This document shows, in pieces, positions 22,538 through 22,592 of a DNA stretch of 22,592 bases. Made by a program: the position numbers and the translations under genes. How positions within the stretch are numbered: the stretch's first letter is position 1; every line of letters begins with the position of its first letter. The stretch is from an uncultured bacterium (lineage in GTDB: Bacteria; Actinomycetota; Coriobacteriia; Coriobacteriales; Coriobacteriaceae), in NCBI GenBank assembly GCA_905214615.1, contig CAJMMX010000036.1, forward strand, positions 1 to 22,592, written 5' to 3'. The notes under the pieces were generated by a model. It was not told where the DNA came from. It ran no database searches and saw nothing but the letters and a program-made list of their open reading frames with translations.

Positions 22538-22592
22538 GCGGGCGTGGCGGAATTGGCAGACGCGTACGGTTCAGGTCCGTATGGGGGCAACC
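22538..22592 (+). tRNA. tRNA-Leu (anticodon CAG), cut by the window end
   Basis: Acceptor 5' strand GCGGGCG, a D arm with GGCAGAC, anticodon stem TACGG/CCGTA and loop TTCAGGT (anticodon CAG), then the start of a long variable arm as expected for a class II tRNA. The T arm and 3' acceptor strand lie beyond the window. Confidence 0.9.

Overview
The window looks like chromosomal core-plus-accessory DNA from a high-GC Actinomycetota, most likely a gut Coriobacteriia of the Collinsella type. This taxonomic call is an inference from GC-rich codon use, the style of the protein sequences and the Gram-positive form of the Tad locus (no secretin seen). It is not proven from the sequence alone. All large genes are intact.

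Layout. (1) 1-1505: pyruvate kinase on the minus strand. (2) 1506-1947: a divergent intergenic region holding the pyk promoter and, next to the following gene, a striking predicted leader RNA. (3) 1948-4629: a SERCA-like Ca2+ P-type ATPase, followed by a long palindrome and a strong terminator. (4) 4868-6052: the ribosome-assembly GTPase RsgA, closed by a terminator. (5) 6136-15896: a tightly packed, mostly overlapping Tad/Flp pilus operon (CpaB, CpaE-like ATPase, CpaF/TadA ATPase, TadB, TadC, Flp pilin, an unknown anchored protein, a second small pilin, two TadE-like pseudopilins, a large TadG-like protein and a DUF192 protein), headed by a repeat-rich promoter region. (6) 15900-16505: a toxin-antitoxin pair with its own palindromic operator. 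(7) tRNA-Phe, then a GH5-like protein lacking the usual acid/base glutamate, and rsmI. (8) metG, rsmA and a TatD-family hydrolase, ending in a truncated tRNA-Leu(CAG).

How the genes work together. The Tad operon supplies the motor (CpaF), inner-membrane platform (TadB/TadC), positioning ATPase (CpaE), a CpaB-type protein, major pilin and minor pseudopilins for an adhesive pilus. The prepilin peptidase is not in this window. The pilin-like proteins share a processing-site pattern A|Q-x-T-x-E instead of the textbook G|xxxxE. The metG-rsmA-tatD group and rsmI/rsgA are translation and RNA-maintenance genes.

The strongest candidate for something undescribed is the leader of the Ca2+-ATPase gene (about 1836-1947). 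Two hairpins can form whose loops are perfectly complementary over 7 nt (a kissing loop), and the second hairpin pairs the whole Shine-Dalgarno sequence. It matches no riboswitch class I can recall and would be a natural translational switch for a Ca2+ pump. Second in interest are the GH5-like protein with a substituted catalytic motif and the repeat array in front of the Tad operon.
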